This document shows, in pieces, positions 33,299-42,309 of a stretch of 64,000 nt of DNA. The translations under genes were made by a program, and so were the position numbers. Location of the stretch: NCBI RefSeq assembly GCF_009811555.1, contig NZ_BLIN01000003.1, forward strand, positions 186,001 to 250,000, written 5' to 3'. The stretch comes from Streptomyces caniferus (lineage in GTDB: Bacteria > Actinomycetota > Actinomycetes > Streptomycetales > Streptomycetaceae). A model generated the notes under the pieces. It saw only the letters and a program-made list of their open reading frames with translations. It searched no databases and was not told the origin of the DNA. Position 1 is the stretch's first letter, and each line of letters starts with the position of its first letter.

Positions 33299-34465
33299 GT
33301 GCGTGAGCAGGCATGGCAGAGGTCTCGTTCGTCCGGGCGGCAGCGGAATGGCCGGCGGAGAGCCGTGCAGGCCGCGGTGGCGGTGGCAGTTGGCGTCATG
33401 ACGCTGAGCCTCCTCGCGCCGCCCGTCGCGGTGGCCACCGCCAGGCCGGACACCGTCCAGCAGGGCCTCAACGCGCTGGTCCACACCGACGGCCTGCCCG
33501 CCGCGCTGGCGAGCGTCAAGGACCGTGAAGGCCGCACCCGGACCTACACCGCAGGCGTCGGCGACCTGGTCACCGGCTCGAAGGTACCCAGGGACGGTCA
33601 GGTGCGGATCGGCAGCAACACCAAGACGTTCACCGCGGTGGTCGTACTGCAGCTGGTCGGAGAAGGAAAGATCCGACTCGACGCCCCGGTCGACACCTAC
33701 GTGCCGGGTCTCGTACGCGGGGAGGGCATCGACGGACGCGACCTCACCGTCCGGCAGCTCCTGCAGCAGACCAGCGGACTTCCCAACTACACCAACTACG
33801 GCCTGCGGCCCCGGTATTACGACCCCCGCGACCTCCTCGACATCGCTCTTCGGCACAAGGCCGACTTCGCCCCCGGGACGAAATGGGAGTACAGCAACAC
33901 GAACTACGTACTGGCCGGCCTCATCATCCAGAAGGTCACCGGCCGCCCCCTCGCCCAGGAGATCGACCAGCGCATCATCAAACGCATCGGTCTGCGCCAC
34001 ACCTCTTTCCCCGGCCCCGGTGACCTCACCATCCGAGAACCCCACCCCAAGGGCTACGACCAGGAGTCAGCAGGCGCACCGCTGCGCGACGTCACGGAGA
34101 CGGACCCCTCCTGGGGCTGGGCGGCCGGCCAGATGATCTCCACCAACTCCGACCTCAACCGGTTCTTCACCGCGCTCCTGACCGGCCACCTCCTCCCGGC
34201 GCCCCAGCTCGCCCAGATGCGCACCACCGTCCCCGCCGGCCGGCCCTTTGGCTCCGGCGCCCGCTACGGACTCGGGCTCGTGAGCACGCCACTGTCGTGC
34301 GGCGGTGTCTCCTGGGGGCACGGCGGCAGCTTCCCGGGATACGAGACCCGCGGCGGCGTCACCGACAACGGCCGCGCCGCCAACGTCGCGGTGACGATCC
34401 AGCCGACCGGCAAGGCAGCAATAAGGCACCTGGAGAGGGTCGTGGACACGGCCCTCTGCCGCTGA
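33299..34465 (+). CDS. Secreted D-alanyl-D-alanine carboxypeptidase (R61-like)
   Basis: A 388-residue secreted protein. A basic N-terminus and signal segment (AVAVAVGVMTLSLLAPPVAV) precede a DD-peptidase/beta-lactamase fold. The active-site motif is SNTK in VRIGSNTKTFTAVVV; the second motif is YSNTNY in WEYSNTNYVLAGLII; and the third is the HGG of WGHGGSFPGYETRGG. This is the pattern of Streptomyces R61 DD-carboxypeptidase, which trims peptidoglycan stem peptides outside the cell. GTG 33299 follows TAGGAG. Confidence 0.9.
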   Translation: MREQAWQRSRSSGRQRNGRRRAVQAAVAVAVGVMTLSLLAPPVAVATARPDTVQQGLNALVHTDGLPAALASVKDREGRTRTYTAGVGDLVTGSKVPRDGQVRIGSNTKTFTAVVVLQLVGEGKIRLDAPVDTYVPGLVRGEGIDGRDLTVRQLLQQTSGLPNYTNYGLRPRYYDPRDLLDIALRHKADFAPGTKWEYSNTNYVLAGLIIQKVTGRPLAQEIDQRIIKRIGLRHTSFPGPGDLTIREPHPKGYDQESAGAPLRDVTETDPSWGWAAGQMISTNSDLNRFFTALLTGHLLPAPQLAQMRTTVPAGRPFGSGARYGLGLVSTPLSCGGVSWGHGGSFPGYETRGGVTDNGRAANVAVTIQPTGKAAIRHLERVVDTALCR

Positions 34466-34560
34466 ACCGCACCTCGCTTGCGGCGTGATGCGTGGGCAAG
34501 GAAGCGGGCTCCTCACAAAGTGACGTGCGGGGAGCAGCGCCGTCCGTGCACACTCCACGC

Positions 34561-35406
34561 ATGGGTGCCGACATCGCCGGATCGCTTCAGGAGAAGGCTC
34601 TGCAGCGTGTCGCGGCTTCCTGCGGAGGAGAGCCGCTCGCTCGTGACCTACGGGTGACGATGCACTTCCATCCCGATCGGTCCGCGGGGGACCGTCCGGT
34701 CCTGGCTCAGATGGCGGAAGATGGTGTCTACCGGTCGCAGTTCGTGACAGGCACGAGCAACGGTGGCCTGACCGCGCATCATGGCGGAGACCGATGGCGC
34801 TGGGAGAGCCGTATCTTCGGCGGCGCGTACGACGACGCCTCAGCCGACCAGCGCCCTGTGTATGGTGCGTTGAACCACCGCCGTGATCCGATCGGTGGTG
34901 CACCGCGGTTCGGGTCCTCGTACTTCAGACTCGGACCCGAGACCCTCGGACGCACCACGTTCTGCTACCCCGACAGTTCCACCGGGCCTTCCGACTTCGG
35001 CACAGCCGACCGCTGCTCGCTCATCGAACTCGCCGAGGCGGACACGTGGGATGCTGTGGACGGTCACATCGAGGCACAGATTCACGGACCGGTCAGGTTC
35101 GACCGTGACGTAGAGGCGCTGGTGTTGGATCCCAGCTACCGCGGCACGGAGGTCGAGTACACAGCCCGCCGACTCCCGTGCCCCGTCGAATGGCATCCAG
35201 GTTTTCGGCTCAGCGTTGCTGAACTGCGACGCCACTCAAGCTACCGCGGACAGGAGTGCGTTGACCTGGGTGCCGAGATCGCCGTTGATGGCCGGCTCGA
35301 TCCCAAGGTCATCGGGGATGCCGCTCGCACGGGCCGGTACGGCCTTCAGGACGTCAAGAAGGTATGGCACTGCCTGGCCCGTTTCGGCGAACGCACCCTC
35401 TGCTGA
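34561..35406 (+). CDS. DUF3626 domain protein
   Basis: A protein of about 281 residues. The stretch LAQMAEDGVYRSQFVTGTSN, followed by GGLTAHHGGDRWRWESRIFG, is characteristic of DUF3626, a family of unknown function seen in actinobacteria and other bacteria. Conserved His/Asp/Glu residues suggest an enzyme. No signal peptide. ATG 34561 is the likeliest start, though GTG 34546 (GGGGAG upstream) and ATG 34492 are in frame. Confidence 0.8.
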   Translation: MGADIAGSLQEKALQRVAASCGGEPLARDLRVTMHFHPDRSAGDRPVLAQMAEDGVYRSQFVTGTSNGGLTAHHGGDRWRWESRIFGGAYDDASADQRPVYGALNHRRDPIGGAPRFGSSYFRLGPETLGRTTFCYPDSSTGPSDFGTADRCSLIELAEADTWDAVDGHIEAQIHGPVRFDRDVEALVLDPSYRGTEVEYTARRLPCPVEWHPGFRLSVAELRRHSSYRGQECVDLGAEIAVDGRLDPKVIGDAARTGRYGLQDVKKVWHCLARFGERTLC

Positions 35407-35555
35407 CCGGCAGCAGCGTCTCGGGGCCGTCCCGGACCGGATGGGGCCGTCCCGGACCAGGCGGCCGTCGACGGATTACCTGATGGGGCGCGTCAGTCGG
35501 CAGCTCTGCGGACCGCGGGGCAGCCCGCCCCGCTGTCCCGTCTGGAAGGCCTGTC

Positions 35556-36188
35556 CTATGGCCGGTAGATGCACGCCGCCAGTGGTGCGTGTGCCTTCCA
35601 GCCCAGCGTCTCGTACAGCGCGCGCCCCTCGTCGGTCGCGCCCAGAACGCCGAGTTCCGCGCCCTCGGCCACGGCGTGGTCGACGAGGGTGCGCATCACG
35701 AAGTCGCCCAGGCCGCGGCGGCGGTGTGCCTCCTCGGTCGTGACGCAGTCGATGACCGTGGCCCGTCCGAGGAGGGCCATCTGCCCCTTGGCGGCGGGTG
35801 CGCCCGCGGCGTCATGCACCCGGACGTGGACGACACCGTCGCTGGTCTCCACGGACGCGGTATAGCCCTGGGGCACCACCGGGTCGGTGACCTGCAGATC
35901 CACGGCCATCAGATGTCCCGCTTCTGCCTTGTCCACCACCCAGCCCCGCGGGAGCCAGTGCCCGGCCTCGTCCGGGTCCATGGGCACCTTGAGCCATGTA
36001 TGCGGGACGGTCACCGCGGCGGCGGCCTGCCGTACCGAGGTCTCATCGGCGTGCGGCAGCACATGGCGCCCCACCTGATCGGGCTTGCCCACCTCGATAT
36101 AGAGCCCCCAGGGGTGCTCGACCGGGCGGGGCCTATGCCGTGACACGGCCCAGCCGGACACCCAGATCCGCACGAGTTCCGGAACCAT
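35556..36188 (-). CDS. GNAT-family acetyltransferase
   Basis: A 210-residue protein. The C-terminal half carries the GNAT acetyl-CoA motif TVIDCVTTEEAHRRRGLGDF, followed by MRTLVDHAVAEGAELG and the terminal ALYETLGWKAHAPLAAC. The N-terminal half (VSRHRPRPVEHPWGLYIEV) resembles the variable part of two-GNAT-like actinobacterial enzymes. ATG 36188 has GGGAGGG upstream. Substrate unknown. It ends 149 bp from the convergent DUF3626 gene. Confidence 0.88.
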   Translation of the reverse strand: MVPELVRIWVSGWAVSRHRPRPVEHPWGLYIEVGKPDQVGRHVLPHADETSVRQAAAAVTVPHTWLKVPMDPDEAGHWLPRGWVVDKAEAGHLMAVDLQVTDPVVPQGYTASVETSDGVVHVRVHDAAGAPAAKGQMALLGRATVIDCVTTEEAHRRRGLGDFVMRTLVDHAVAEGAELGVLGATDEGRALYETLGWKAHAPLAACIYRP

Positions 36189-36324
36189 CGAGCCCTCCCG
36201 AAGTAAGTGATGCTATCCGGGAGCACACCTTACGACGTGAGGTGGAGGCACCGCATCCCCCTTTCGCGGACGCGGGGAGGTGGAGCGGACCGCCGCCGGA
36301 AACCCCGTCCAGCCGGCCCCCGCT

Positions 36325-38148
36325 TCAGATCCCGGGTGTGCCCACTCGGGTGTAGGCCTGCGGGGCGCTGGTGCCGCCCGGGGTGGTGACGGTGACGTCG
36401 ACCGGGCCGGCGGGGCCGGGGAGGGCGTCGGCGACGAGGTGGGTGTCGGAGACGACGGTGAACCCGGCGGGGCTGCCGCCCACGAGCACCTTGGTGGTCT
36501 GGGCGAGGCGGGTGCCGGTGAGGGTCAGGGTGATGCCACCGGCGGTGGGCCCTTGGTTCGGGACGACCGTCGTGACGACGGGGGCCGCCAGGTAGGTGTA
36601 GGTGACCGCGTTGCTCGTTCCCCCGGCGGTGGTGACCGTGATGCCGACCAGCCCGTCGGCTCCCGGGGGGACCACGGCGGTGATCTGGGTGTCCGAGACC
36701 ACCGTGAACGTGGTGGCCGCGGTGGCACCGAAGCGCACCGCGGTGGCCTCGACGAGGTGGACGCCGGTGAGGGTGACGGTGTTGCCGCCCGAGAGCGGGC
36801 CCGAGGGCGGGGCGACACCGGTGAGGACCGGGGTGCTGACGTAGAAGTAGGAGCTCTGCAGGGTGCTGGTGCCGCCCGGGGTGGTGACGGTGATGTCGAC
36901 CGGGCCCGGGGTGGCAGCGGGGACCACGGCGGAGATCTGGGTCGCGGACAGGACCGTGAAGGAGGTCGCGGGGGTGGCGCCGAAGGTCACCGCGGTCGTT
37001 CCCGTGAGGTTGGTGCCGGTGAGGGTGACGGTGTTCCCGCCGGAGGTGGGCCCTTGGTTGGGGCTGACGCCGCTCAGGGCCGGTGTCACGGAGTAGGTGT
37101 AGGAGACGCCGTTGCTGGTGCCGCCGGGTGTCGTGACCGTGACCCGCACCGTGCCGGTCCCGGCAGGGGCGACCGCGGTGATGTGGGTGTCGGAGACGAC
37201 GGTGAAGGACGTGGCCGGCGTGCTGCCGAACCGTACCGCCCCGGCGGTGGCCAGGCCCGTGCCGGTGAGGGTCACCGTGGTGCCCCCGGCCGCCGGGCCC
37301 GAAGCGGGGGTCACGGACGTCAGGACCGGTACCGAGGCCGTCGTGTACGTGAACGGCACACCGTTGCTCGTACCACCGGGCCCCGTCACCGTGACCTGCA
37401 CCGTCCCCGAGCCCGGAGGCGCCGTCGCAATGATCTGCGTACCGGAAACCACCACGAACGACGCCGACACCGCACCGAACCGCACCACCGACGCACCCGA
37501 AAAACCCGAACCCGACAACGTCACCGACGTCCCACCGCCCGACGGACCCGACACCGGACTCACCGACGTCAAGACCGGTACCGAGGCCGTCGTGTACGTG
37601 AACGGCACACCGTTGCTCGTACCACCGGGCCCCGTCACCGTGACCTGCACCGTCCCCGAGCCCGGAGGCGCCGTCGCAATGATCTGCGTACCGGAAACCA
37701 CCACGAACGACGCCGACACCGCACCGAACCGCACCACCGACGCACCCGAAAAACCCGAACCCGACAACGTCACCGACGTCCCACCGCCCGACGGACCCGA
37801 CACCGGACTCACCGACGTCAACACCGGTGCGGGCGTGGCGACATAGGAGTAGGTGACGAACTGGTTGCTGGTGCCGCTGGGGGTGGTGACGGTGACCTGT
37901 ACCGTGCCGGTCCCGAGCGGGGCGGTGGCGGTGATCTGGGTGTCGGAGTTGACGGTGAACGAGGGGGACGGTGTGGCGCCGAAGCGTACGGCGGTGGCGT
38001 TGGTGAAGCCGGTGCCGGTGACGATCACGGGGGTGCCACCGGCGGAAGAACCCGAGGGGGGAGAGACGGAAAGGACTGCGGGCACGGCTGCGGCCGACGA
38101 CTGCGCGTCGGAAGCGTCCGGCGATTGTGCTGAGTGATTCACGGCCAT
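36325..38148 (-). CDS. IPT/TIG-repeat protein, seven immunoglobulin-like domains
   Basis: A 607-residue protein made almost only of IPT/TIG (Ig-like) repeats of ~83 residues. Each has a PxSGPxxGGTxVTLTGTG start, an AVRFGATPATSFTV middle and a VTVTTPGGTSN end. I count seven. Domains 2 and 3 are identical and come from a 249-bp exact tandem duplication (37325-37822). The N-terminus (MAVNHSAQSPDASDAQSSAA) is not a signal peptide, so the route out of the cell, if any, is unclear. Such repeats usually form rods for adhesion or binding. ATG 38148 has GAAGGA upstream. Confidence 0.9.
   Translation of the reverse strand: MAVNHSAQSPDASDAQSSAAAVPAVLSVSPPSGSSAGGTPVIVTGTGFTNATAVRFGATPSPSFTVNSDTQITATAPLGTGTVQVTVTTPSGTSNQFVTYSYVATPAPVLTSVSPVSGPSGGGTSVTLSGSGFSGASVVRFGAVSASFVVVSGTQIIATAPPGSGTVQVTVTGPGGTSNGVPFTYTTASVPVLTSVSPVSGPSGGGTSVTLSGSGFSGASVVRFGAVSASFVVVSGTQIIATAPPGSGTVQVTVTGPGGTSNGVPFTYTTASVPVLTSVTPASGPAAGGTTVTLTGTGLATAGAVRFGSTPATSFTVVSDTHITAVAPAGTGTVRVTVTTPGGTSNGVSYTYSVTPALSGVSPNQGPTSGGNTVTLTGTNLTGTTAVTFGATPATSFTVLSATQISAVVPAATPGPVDITVTTPGGTSTLQSSYFYVSTPVLTGVAPPSGPLSGGNTVTLTGVHLVEATAVRFGATAATTFTVVSDTQITAVVPPGADGLVGITVTTAGGTSNAVTYTYLAAPVVTTVVPNQGPTAGGITLTLTGTRLAQTTKVLVGGSPAGFTVVSDTHLVADALPGPAGPVDVTVTTPGGTSAPQAYTRVGTPGI
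37325..37822. repeat. Exact 249-bp tandem duplication inside the IPT/TIG gene
   Basis: Copy 1 (37325-37573) and copy 2 (37574-37822) read identically to my eye except at the final base before the next domain. Each encodes one IPT domain. The region is also compositionally unlike the rest of the gene (on the plus strand rich in A and C, with fewer GG runs), so the duplicated module may have arrived from another gene. Confidence 0.85.
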
Positions 38149-38318
38149 GGTCCTTCGAGGGCATGAGCCCCGGCCGGCCGCCGGGGAGAGGCGCCGGACC
38201 GAGGCTCGTCAGGGGAGGTGGGGTAGGGGCCCGGGCAGGGGAGGGCGCACCCCTGTCCGGACGGGCTGTTCTTGTGCCCGGTCGCAAGGACCAGGGCGTC
38301 AGCGACTCCGGGTGCCGG

Positions 38319-39068
38319 TCAGATGCCGGGGCCGGCCAGGTAGGTGAAGTCACCACCGGCGGCGCTGCCACCGGTGGTGGTCACGGTGATGGCGGCGGGC
38401 CCGGGAGCACCGTCCGGCGTGGGCGGGGTGACGACCGACAAGGTGGTGTCGCTGAGGACGGAGAACGGTGCCGGCGTGGCGCCGAAGAGGACCGACTGGG
38501 TGCTGCTCAGGTTGGTGCCGGTGATGGTCACCACCGTGCCGCCGGTGGCCGGGCCGGAGTTGGGATTCACCGTGCCGATGGTCGGAGCGTCGACGTAGGT
38601 GTAGGTCAGGCCGTTGTTGGTGCCGCCGGCAGTGGTGACACTGACGCTCACCGGTCCGGGCCCCGTGCCCGCCGGCACGGCGACGGTCAGCTGGCCGTCG
38701 TTGACCACGGTCGGGGTCGCCGTGGTGGCGCCGAAGTGCACCGCGGTGGCGGTGGTCAGACCGCTGCCGTTGATGGTGACGGTGTCGCCGCCCGCGGTGA
38801 CACCCGATACGGGGGAGATAGCGGACTTGAACGGCGGGCCTACGTAGAAGAACGACAGCGGGTTGCTGGTGCCGCCGGGAGTGGTCACGGTCACGGGAAC
38901 CGTACCGGTGCCCGACGGGCTGATGACGGTGACCGATGTGGGGGTGTTGGCGGTGATGGTGGCGGTCTTGGTGCCGAAGCGCACGGCGGTGGCGCCGGCG
39001 AGGTTGGTACCGGTGATGGTGACGACGGTCCCACCTCCGGTGGAACCCTGACTGGGAGAGATGGGCAT
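38319..39068 (-). CDS. IPT/TIG-repeat protein, three domains
   Basis: A 249-residue protein of three IPT/TIG repeats (MPISPSQGSTGGGTVVTITG, then ISPVSGVTAGGDTVTINGSG and VNPNSGPATGGTVVTITGTN). No signal peptide is visible; the first repeat starts at residue 1. ATG 39068 has AAGGAG upstream. It lies 170 bp before the seven-repeat gene on the same strand and 120 bp after the beta-helix gene, so the three may be one operon of surface or adhesion proteins. Confidence 0.88.
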   Translation of the reverse strand: MPISPSQGSTGGGTVVTITGTNLAGATAVRFGTKTATITANTPTSVTVISPSGTGTVPVTVTTPGGTSNPLSFFYVGPPFKSAISPVSGVTAGGDTVTINGSGLTTATAVHFGATTATPTVVNDGQLTVAVPAGTGPGPVSVSVTTAGGTNNGLTYTYVDAPTIGTVNPNSGPATGGTVVTITGTNLSSTQSVLFGATPAPFSVLSDTTLSVVTPPTPDGAPGPAAITVTTTGGSAAGGDFTYLAGPGI

Positions 39069-39188
39069 GGCGTTGCTCCTTCGGTGGAGTGTGAGTGGGA
39101 GTGATCAGCCGAGACCGGACGGCCGGGTTCGCCGCCGGTGTCGAGGTGGGCAGCCTGGTGAGCGAGGGCCGACGCGTCGGCCCGGCCG

Positions 39189-39881
39189 TCAGGTGCAGCC
39201 GATGACGCTGCCTGACGGAGCACAGTTGTCCGGGGTGTTGCCGCTCACGTTCGTGGCCAGCAGGGTCGCGCCCCCGGAGTTGACGTAGATGCCGCCACCA
39301 CTGGCGACGGCGGTGTTACCGGTGACGGAGCTGCCGACCAGCGACACGGCGCCGTTGTCGGTGTAGATCCCGCCCCCGGCAACGGCGGTGTTGCCGGTGA
39401 CGGCACTGGTGAGCAGCGAGACCGTGCCACCCAGGTTCGAGATGCCGCCCCCCGGGAAAGGGGGCACCGCACTGCCGCCACGGACGGTGACCCCCACCAG
39501 GCTCAACTGCCCTTTGGTACCGGGCACGTTGGCGGCTCCCTGGACCTGGAGGACCCGGAATGCGGGCGCGCTCGGGTCGCGGGTGATGGTGGCTCCCATC
39601 CCCAGCAGGGTGATCGAGGTGGTGATGGGCGGTAGCCCCACGGGACCGGTGGGCCCGCTGCCGTGCGCGCTGGTGAGCTGGTAGGTGCAGAACGGAACCA
39701 GCGCCAGGGTGTCCCCGCCGGCCGCGTTGGCCGCCGTGATCGCGTTCACCAGCGAGGTCTCGCTGCACAGCACGGGGGTCTGGGCACGGGCTTCGTTCGG
39801 GACCGCGACCAGCCCGGCGGTCAGCGCCACGGTCAGGGCGCAGACACCGAGGATGGAGCGCAATGTACGGACAGTTCGCAT
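39189..39881 (-). CDS. Secreted beta-helix repeat protein (polymorphic membrane protein-like)
   Basis: A 230-residue exported protein. The signal peptide is SILGVCALTVALTAGLVAV, with cleavage near ARA/QT. The mature chain has CSETSLVNAITAANAAGGDT, an N-cap typical of right-handed parallel beta-helices, then GGGIYTDNGAVSLVGSSVTG-type coils (GNTAVAGGGIY, GNTAVASGGGIY). It ends with a two-cysteine tail (NCAPSGSVIGC). Such folds bind polysaccharides or surfaces. ATG 39881 follows TGGGGAC. It is the first gene of the putative surface-protein operon. Confidence 0.85.
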   Translation of the reverse strand: MRTVRTLRSILGVCALTVALTAGLVAVPNEARAQTPVLCSETSLVNAITAANAAGGDTLALVPFCTYQLTSAHGSGPTGPVGLPPITTSITLLGMGATITRDPSAPAFRVLQVQGAANVPGTKGQLSLVGVTVRGGSAVPPFPGGGISNLGGTVSLLTSAVTGNTAVAGGGIYTDNGAVSLVGSSVTGNTAVASGGGIYVNSGGATLLATNVSGNTPDNCAPSGSVIGCT

Positions 39882-40933
39882 GACGTCCCCAGGAAAGAGT
39901 GACATGAGCCGGCACACCAGCCGATGCCGAGGAACGGCACTGCACGATGCCTTGACATCCCCTGCGCGGGAGTGCACCCGCGGCGGTACCAGGACACACC
40001 GCCGCCGCTCAAGTGGCCTTCGAGGTAGGCCAGTTGCCACTCCCCCGAGAGGATGGGCGACCCACCGGATTGGATGCCCTCAGTAATCCACCCGAGTGAG
40101 CACACCTGCAACGCTCTTGACGGCCCGTCACCCATATGGCAGAGCGTGCGTCGGGGGCGGTGCGCAACGCGGGCGGTAGCGCGGGGACCGGTCCCGTCCG
40201 GTTCCCCCGGCGACTCGCCTTCGCCGGTCGTACATGCCTGCCGGTCCGGGGTCACCGACTCCGCTGGGTCCTGCCTGTCCGTCGCCCCGGGTCTGCCACC
40301 TTCGCGAGGACGCGCCCGCCAGCCGCCCCAGGACCCGCCCCAGGGCCCGCCCCAGGGCCCGTCCCAGGACGCCGCACTCCCCCGGCCCCCGGACCTCCCT
40401 GCGGACAGTGCTGTGGCGACGGCCCCCCGCCGACTCAAACGGTTCCTGACGCATGGCGCCCCGGCTGAAACCGTTCCTTATGAGGAGTCCCATAACCGCA
40501 GCAGCGACCGCGGCAGCGCCGGGGCGGCGCACCCTCCGCCCCTCGGCCTGATGCGCCTCGACGCCGATCGCCGACTGTCGAGGCCCAGATCGCCCGATTG
40601 GCCGGTCGCCCGGTCGACCATCCGCGACCTGAGCCCCCCACCGACCTCGACACGGCACCCCCGGCACGATCTGTGATCGCCTCGGCACTTTCGGCGATCA
40701 CCACCCCCGCGCGACCTGGTCGAGCGCCGGCCGGACCCGTGAGGTGCCCCCTCCCCGGGACGGGTCTCCGAGGGCTGTTCGCCTCCGGAAAATGCCTGCT
40801 TCCCGCGTAGGGCAGCGCCTCGCCGCACCCGGTACTGAGCGCGTCACGCGAGGGCCACGCCAGTTCAACACCGCCGTCATGGCCGACCCTCCACGCTGGC
40901 TGTCGACGGCCCATCCCCTCAAGAGGAGGCATC
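39882..40933. other. Long divergent intergenic region, no gene supported
   Basis: About 1 kb between the minus-strand surface operon and the plus-strand repeat protein. It contains a 12-base GC-rich repeat (AGGRCCCGYCCC, three times at 40330-40365). Several short open frames occur on both strands, all biased to Arg/Pro/Gly with no motif or RBS. It should hold promoters for both flanks. Confidence 0.5.
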
Positions 40934-41857
40934 ATGGCGACAAACATCCGGAAGCGCATTCCCCATGTGATCGGTGCGTCTTTCCTGGCCGTGACACTCA
41001 CCGGAACGGTGGGCGCGATCACCGCGATGAGCAGTGAATCGCCTCAGACAGCAAGCGCTTCGGCGCCGAGCAGCAACGAGCAGACCACGGGTGCCACCAC
41101 CACCGGCGCGACCATCGGCGCGGCCGCAGGCGGAACCACAGGAGCCACGACGACCGGCGCCACCATCGGCGCAGGCGCAGGCGGAACCACAGGAGCCACC
41201 ACCACCGGCGCGACCATCGGCGCAGGCGCAGGCGGAACCACAGGAGCCACGACGACCGGCGCCACCATCGGCGCAGGCGCAGGCGGAACCACAGGAGCCA
41301 CCACCACCGGCGCGACCATCGGCGGCCTCGTCGGCGGCACGACCGGTGCCACCACGACCGGCGCCACCATCGGCGGCGGCGTCGTCGGCGGGACCACGGG
41401 CGCCACCACCACAGGCGCCACGATCGGCGGCGGTGGCGGCGTGGCCTGCCGGGTCCGCGTCGTGCAGGGCAGGCTCGTCCTCTTCCCGAAGGGATGCGTG
41501 CGGGTCGGCGGCACGACCGGTGCCACCTCGACCGGCGCCACCATCGGCGGCCTCGTCGGCGGGACCACGGGCGCCACCACAACCGGTGCCACGATCGGCG
41601 GACTCGTCGGCGGCACGACCGGTGCCACCAGCACCGGCGCCACCATCGGCGGCGGGGCCGGCGGGACCACCGGTGCCACCACGACCGGCGCCACCATCGG
41701 CGGCGGGGCCGGCGGCACGACCGGTGCCACCACCACCGGCGCCACCATCGGCGGCGGGGCCGGCGGCACGACCGGTGCCACCACGACCGGCGCCACCATC
41801 GGCGGCGGGGCCGGCGGGACCACCGGTGCCACCAGCACCGGCGCCACCATCGGCTGA
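40934..41857 (+). CDS. Exported repetitive Thr/Gly/Ala protein with Cys-bracketed central insert
   Basis: A 307-residue protein. A basic N-terminus and hydrophobic segment (VIGASFLAVTLTGTVGAITA) form a signal or anchor. Then come seven copies of a 17-residue unit built on TTGATTTGATIG plus a Gly-rich spacer. A central 22-residue insert (VACRVRVVQGRLVLFPKGC) follows, then seven more copies. The two cysteines could close the insert into a hairpin. The unit resembles Gly/Thr-rich, collagen-like or beta-solenoid repeats, but I know no family with this 7+7 layout. AGAGGAGG precedes ATG 40934. Confidence 0.85.
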   Translation: MATNIRKRIPHVIGASFLAVTLTGTVGAITAMSSESPQTASASAPSSNEQTTGATTTGATIGAAAGGTTGATTTGATIGAGAGGTTGATTTGATIGAGAGGTTGATTTGATIGAGAGGTTGATTTGATIGGLVGGTTGATTTGATIGGGVVGGTTGATTTGATIGGGGGVACRVRVVQGRLVLFPKGCVRVGGTTGATSTGATIGGLVGGTTGATTTGATIGGLVGGTTGATSTGATIGGGAGGTTGATTTGATIGGGAGGTTGATTTGATIGGGAGGTTGATTTGATIGGGAGGTTGATSTGATIG

Positions 41858-42309
41858 CACGAGCCACACGCTGTGCAGTGCCTTCGGCGGTGGGGACGAC
41901 CTGACGGCGGCAGCGGGCGCCTAGGAAAGCGCCCGCTCGGGGGGCCTCCACAGGGCGCGTGGGCAACAGTCCCCTCCGCCGACGAGGTGGATTGGTAGCC
42001 GATCCTCCCCGCGACCGACCGAGTCCCTCATCGGGACGGTGGTGCCGATGAGGAGGCGGTTACGGACGGTCCGGGGACCGAACCTCCCGGGTGACCATCA
42101 CCCGGGAGGATCTCTGCGGTCCACCTCCGCCGGGCAGGCCACCCGGCGGCACCGACGCCGGCCCGCGCACCGTGCCTCTCATCTCACCCCTCATCCCGTC
42201 CCGCTCCGTGAGTTCCGCGCAACCCCGATCCGGTCGGAGACGAGGACAGTCGAGCACCGAACTCGCCATAGGCGCCGGGCTCGTTCGGCCGGATGGAAGG
42301 ATGGGCGTC
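41858..42309. other. Intergenic region, no gene supported
   Basis: The region lies between the repeat protein and the phosphotransferase gene. The frame of the latter is open upstream to 42091, but that part is Pro/Gly/Arg-rich and lacks an RBS. Nothing else stands out. Confidence 0.45.

Noticed and set aside
31905..34465. Clinically relevant beta-lactamases
   Set aside because: Both are beta-lactamase-fold serine hydrolases, but the motifs fit an esterase-like class C homologue and an R61-type DD-peptidase, not resistance enzymes.
37325..37822. Could the tandem 249-bp units be a CRISPR or integron array?
   Set aside because: The repeats are in-frame coding IPT domains of 83 residues, with no spacers and no cas or integrase genes.
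36280..38133. 617-codon plus-strand open frame opposite the seven-domain IPT gene
   Set aside because: It is repetitive only because the antisense gene is repetitive; no RBS and Arg/Gly-rich composition.
41019..41966. Long minus-strand open frames across the Thr/Gly/Ala repeat gene
   Set aside because: They arise because the 51-bp GC-rich repeat lacks stops in any frame. The plus frame has an RBS, a signal segment and a meaningful repeat; the others are Arg/Trp- or Pro/Val-only text.
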